From NCBI GenBank assembly GCA_023386235.1, contig JAEWKC010000001.1, positions 1 through 64,000 on the forward strand: a DNA stretch of 64,000 nucleotides, given 5' to 3'. A program made the position numbers and the translations under genes. Positions within the stretch are counted from its first letter, which is position 1. Each line of letters opens with the position of its first letter. Below the pieces are notes generated by a model. That model was not told where the DNA came from. It ran no database searches and saw nothing but the letters and a program-made list of their open reading frames with translations. The DNA is from Bacteroidota bacterium. Lineage in GTDB: Bacteria; Bacteroidota; Bacteroidia; Chitinophagales; Chitinophagaceae. Shown piece by piece: positions 61,905 to 64,000 of this stretch.

Positions 61905-64000
61905 ATGGCAAAAGAACCAAAGAAGGAATTAGATTTAAGTATAAGCACAGGTATTAGCGGGCAGTATAAAAACTGGTTTTTAGACTATGCATCTTACGTA
62001 ATCTTAGAGCGTGCGGTACCGTATATTGAAGACGGGCTAAAACCTGTACAGCGCAGAATTCTCCATTCTATGAAGGAAATGGACGATGGCAGATTTAATA
62101 AAGTGGCTAATATCATCGGGCAAACAATGCAATATCATCCGCATGGCGATGCAAGTATTGGCGACGCTTTAGTAAACATGGGCCAGAAAGATTTACTGAT
62201 AGAAACACAGGGAAACTGGGGCGATGTGCGCACCGGCGATGATGCCGCCGCGCCAAGATATATTGAAGCCCGGCTTTCAAAACTGGCGTTAGAAATAGCT
62301 TTCAACAATAAAACCACCGATTGGCAAATAAGCTACGATGGCAGAAAAAACGAGCCTATCACCTTGCCGGTAAAGTTTCCGCTGGTGCTGGCGCATGGCG
62401 CGGAAGGGATTGCTGTAGGACTTTCTACCAAAATATTGCCACACAATTTTATTGAACTTTGCGAAGCGTCTGTAAAATATCTGAAAGGTAAAAAATTTGA
62501 ACTCTATCCCGATTTTCAAACCGGCGGATGGATTGATGTAAGCAACTACAACGATGGAAAACGCGGTGGCAGAATAAAAGCGAGAGCCATTATAGAAGAA
62601 ATGGACAAGAAAACGCTGGTCATTAAAAGTGTTCCATACGGCGTAACGGTTTCTTCTTTGGTAGAAAGTATTATTAAAGCCAATGATAACGGAAAAATAA
62701 AAATAAAAAAAGTTACCGACGAAACAGCCGCGGAAGTGTCCGTGATCATAGACCTGGCACCAGGTATTTCGCCGGATATTACCATTGACGCGTTGTATGC
62801 TTTTACTGATTGTGAGGTAAGCATTTCGCCCAACGCTTGCGTGGTGGTGGGCAACAAGCCCGAGTTTTTAAGCGTGCACCAACTCTTGGGGATTTCTACT
62901 GAGAATACCAAAAACCTCTTAAAGAAAGAGTTGGAAATAAAACTTGCAGAGCTGGAAGAAAAATGGCATTACACTTCACTGGAAAAAATATTCTTCGAAG
63001 AAAAAATATATAAAGAATTAGAAGAAAAACATAAAACCTGGGAAGATGTGATAGCCGCTATTGACAAGGCTTTCAAGCCCTATCTGAAAAAGCTGAAGCG
63101 GGCCGTTACCAGAGAGGATATTTTAAAATTGACGGAAAAACCGGTAAGAAGAATTTATCGTTTAGATATTCAGGATTTGATCAATCAAATAAAAGGTGTG
63201 GAAGAAGAGATGGAAAATACAAAGCACCATCTTGAATATTTAAATGATTATACCATTGCTTATTTCGAAAATTTATTAAAGAAATATTCCAAAGGCAGAG
63301 AACGTAAAACAGATATTCGGGCTTTCGATACCATTCAGGCAAAAGATGTGGTGATAGCCAATACAAAGCTGTATATTAATTATAGCGAAGGTTTTATAGG
63401 TACAAGCCTCAAAAAAGATGAGTTCCTTTGTGAATGTTCAAATTTAGACGACATTATCGCTTTCTCTAAATCGGGCAAAATGAAAGTAGTGAAAGTAGCC
63501 GATAAAGTATTCGTTGGAAAAGATATTATACACGCGGCCGTTTTTCAAAAGAATGACGATCGCACTACATACAATATGATTTATGTAGATAGCAAAACAG
63601 GCGTATCTTATGCCAAGCGTTTTAATGTAACCGGTGTAACGCGCGATAAAGAATACGAACTGGCGGCAGGAAACGATAAGGATAAAGTACATTATTTTTC
63701 TGCCAACGCCAACGGCGAGGCCGAAATAGTAAAAATAACTTTAAGTCCTACCAGCAAAGCGCGTAATAAAGAACTAGAATACGACTTTGCTTTAATAGAT
63801 ATAAAAGGGCGGGGCAGCAAAGGCAATCAGGTAGTAAAATATCCTGTTCGTACAGTTAAGCTAAAAGAAAAAGGAAAGTCAACACTGGAAGGACGCAAGC
63901 TCTGGTTCGACGATAAGTTTGGCAGGTTAAATACAGACGAAAAAGGCCAGTACTTGGGCAGTTTCGAAAACGAAAACATCCTGGTAATATATAACGATGG
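61905..64000 (+). CDS. parC: DNA topoisomerase IV subunit A, partial at the window end
   Basis: The frame opens at ATG 61905 and runs without a stop to the end of the window (about 698 codons seen). This is the DNA-breaking subunit: the catalytic Tyr119 lies in AAAPRYIEARLS, and the quinolone-determining region reads YHPHGDASIGDAL (77-89). In E. coli GyrA numbering the Ser83 position is Ala here and Asp87 is kept. The long coiled-coil tower region (ELEIKLAELEEKWHY) and the beginning of the C-terminal beta-pinwheel repeats are present. It partners with the parE product upstream. The missing 3' end cannot be judged. Confidence 0.95.
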   Translation, partial: MAKEPKKELDLSISTGISGQYKNWFLDYASYVILERAVPYIEDGLKPVQRRILHSMKEMDDGRFNKVANIIGQTMQYHPHGDASIGDALVNMGQKDLLIETQGNWGDVRTGDDAAAPRYIEARLSKLALEIAFNNKTTDWQISYDGRKNEPITLPVKFPLVLAHGAEGIAVGLSTKILPHNFIELCEASVKYLKGKKFELYPDFQTGGWIDVSNYNDGKRGGRIKARAIIEEMDKKTLVIKSVPYGVTVSSLVESIIKANDNGKIKIKKVTDETAAEVSVIIDLAPGISPDITIDALYAFTDCEVSISPNACVVVGNKPEFLSVHQLLGISTENTKNLLKKELEIKLAELEEKWHYTSLEKIFFEEKIYKELEEKHKTWEDVIAAIDKAFKPYLKKLKRAVTREDILKLTEKPVRRIYRLDIQDLINQIKGVEEEMENTKHHLEYLNDYTIAYFENLLKKYSKGRERKTDIRAFDTIQAKDVVIANTKLYINYSEGFIGTSLKKDEFLCECSNLDDIIAFSKSGKMKVVKVADKVFVGKDIIHAAVFQKNDDRTTYNMIYVDSKTGVSYAKRFNVTGVTRDKEYELAAGNDKDKVHYFSANANGEAEIVKITLSPTSKARNKELEYDFALIDIKGRGSKGNQVVKYPVRTVKLKEKGKSTLEGRKLWFDDKFGRLNTDEKGQYLGSFENENILVIYND

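Overview
The window is bacterial chromosome from a Bacteroidota member, most likely of the Chitinophagaceae or a close relative. This is inferred from protein content: a SusC-style beta-barrel protein, Bat proteins, DUF445, a YpdA-type reductase, a paired M16 peptidase locus and GH109/GHL10/GH9 enzymes. Promoters also fit the Bacteroidota pattern (TTTG, about 19 bases, TAnnTTTG), and Shine-Dalgarno sequences are almost absent. Base composition is AT-rich. There are no rRNA or tRNA genes, no CRISPR array and no prophage. Only the left edge looks mobile: a tyrosine recombinase next to a nested palindrome.

Layout. 1-1102: palindrome, short direct repeats, recombinase. 1139-8023 (minus): mtaB, a repeat-filled 667-base gap, an asparaginase-domain protein, mgtE, a GH109-like lipoprotein and a membrane Fe-S protein. 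8133-14469 (plus): phosphoribosyltransferase, phosphohexomutase, GT39 glycosyltransferase and three secreted proteins of unknown role. 14487-27553: a secreted unknown, an EF-G2-type factor, prfB with a programmed +1 frameshift, a lipocalin-like lipoprotein, a GH9-NodB fusion, a DppB permease, dnaE and a small membrane protein. 27830-33858 (plus): smc, a DUF1801-epimerase fusion, ypdA and a mini membrane protein. 33878-46902: a PDZ aspartyl protease, DUF445, surE, a large beta-barrel protein, a Crp/Fnr regulator, a reduced Bat locus, a catalytically degenerate class D beta-lactamase homologue, a TlpA thioredoxin, a small membrane protein and an active/inactive M16 pair. 47098-55242 (plus): an esterase, an intergenic repeat cluster, then a six-gene run: gluconate-dehydrogenase-type small subunit, GMC flavoprotein, Gfo/Idh oxidoreductase, DUF1080 hydrolase and two TIM-barrel isomerases. 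55398-64000: GHL10 glycosidase, a coding remnant, a phytase-like lipoprotein, an Rrf2 regulator, parE, a DUF1835-type gene and the start of parC, which runs off the window.

How the genes fit together. The 48603-55242 run reads as a cell-envelope 3-keto-glycoside pathway: oxidise the sugar at C3, hydrolyse the 3-keto-glycoside with the DUF1080 protein, then isomerise or reduce the product. GH109, GH9-NodB and GHL10 add further glycan-cleaving capacity. The core genes (dnaE, smc, prfB, parE/parC, mtaB, surE) are intact.

Most worth a second look: the palindrome plus IntI-like recombinase; the class D beta-lactamase scaffold with all three catalytic motifs replaced; the A8 tract that joins two genes; the EF-G2 lacking its catalytic His; the 3-keto-glycoside cluster; the GH9-NodB fusion; a canonical RF2 frameshift site in a lineage that rarely uses Shine-Dalgarno pairing; and three promoters almost touching their start codons.
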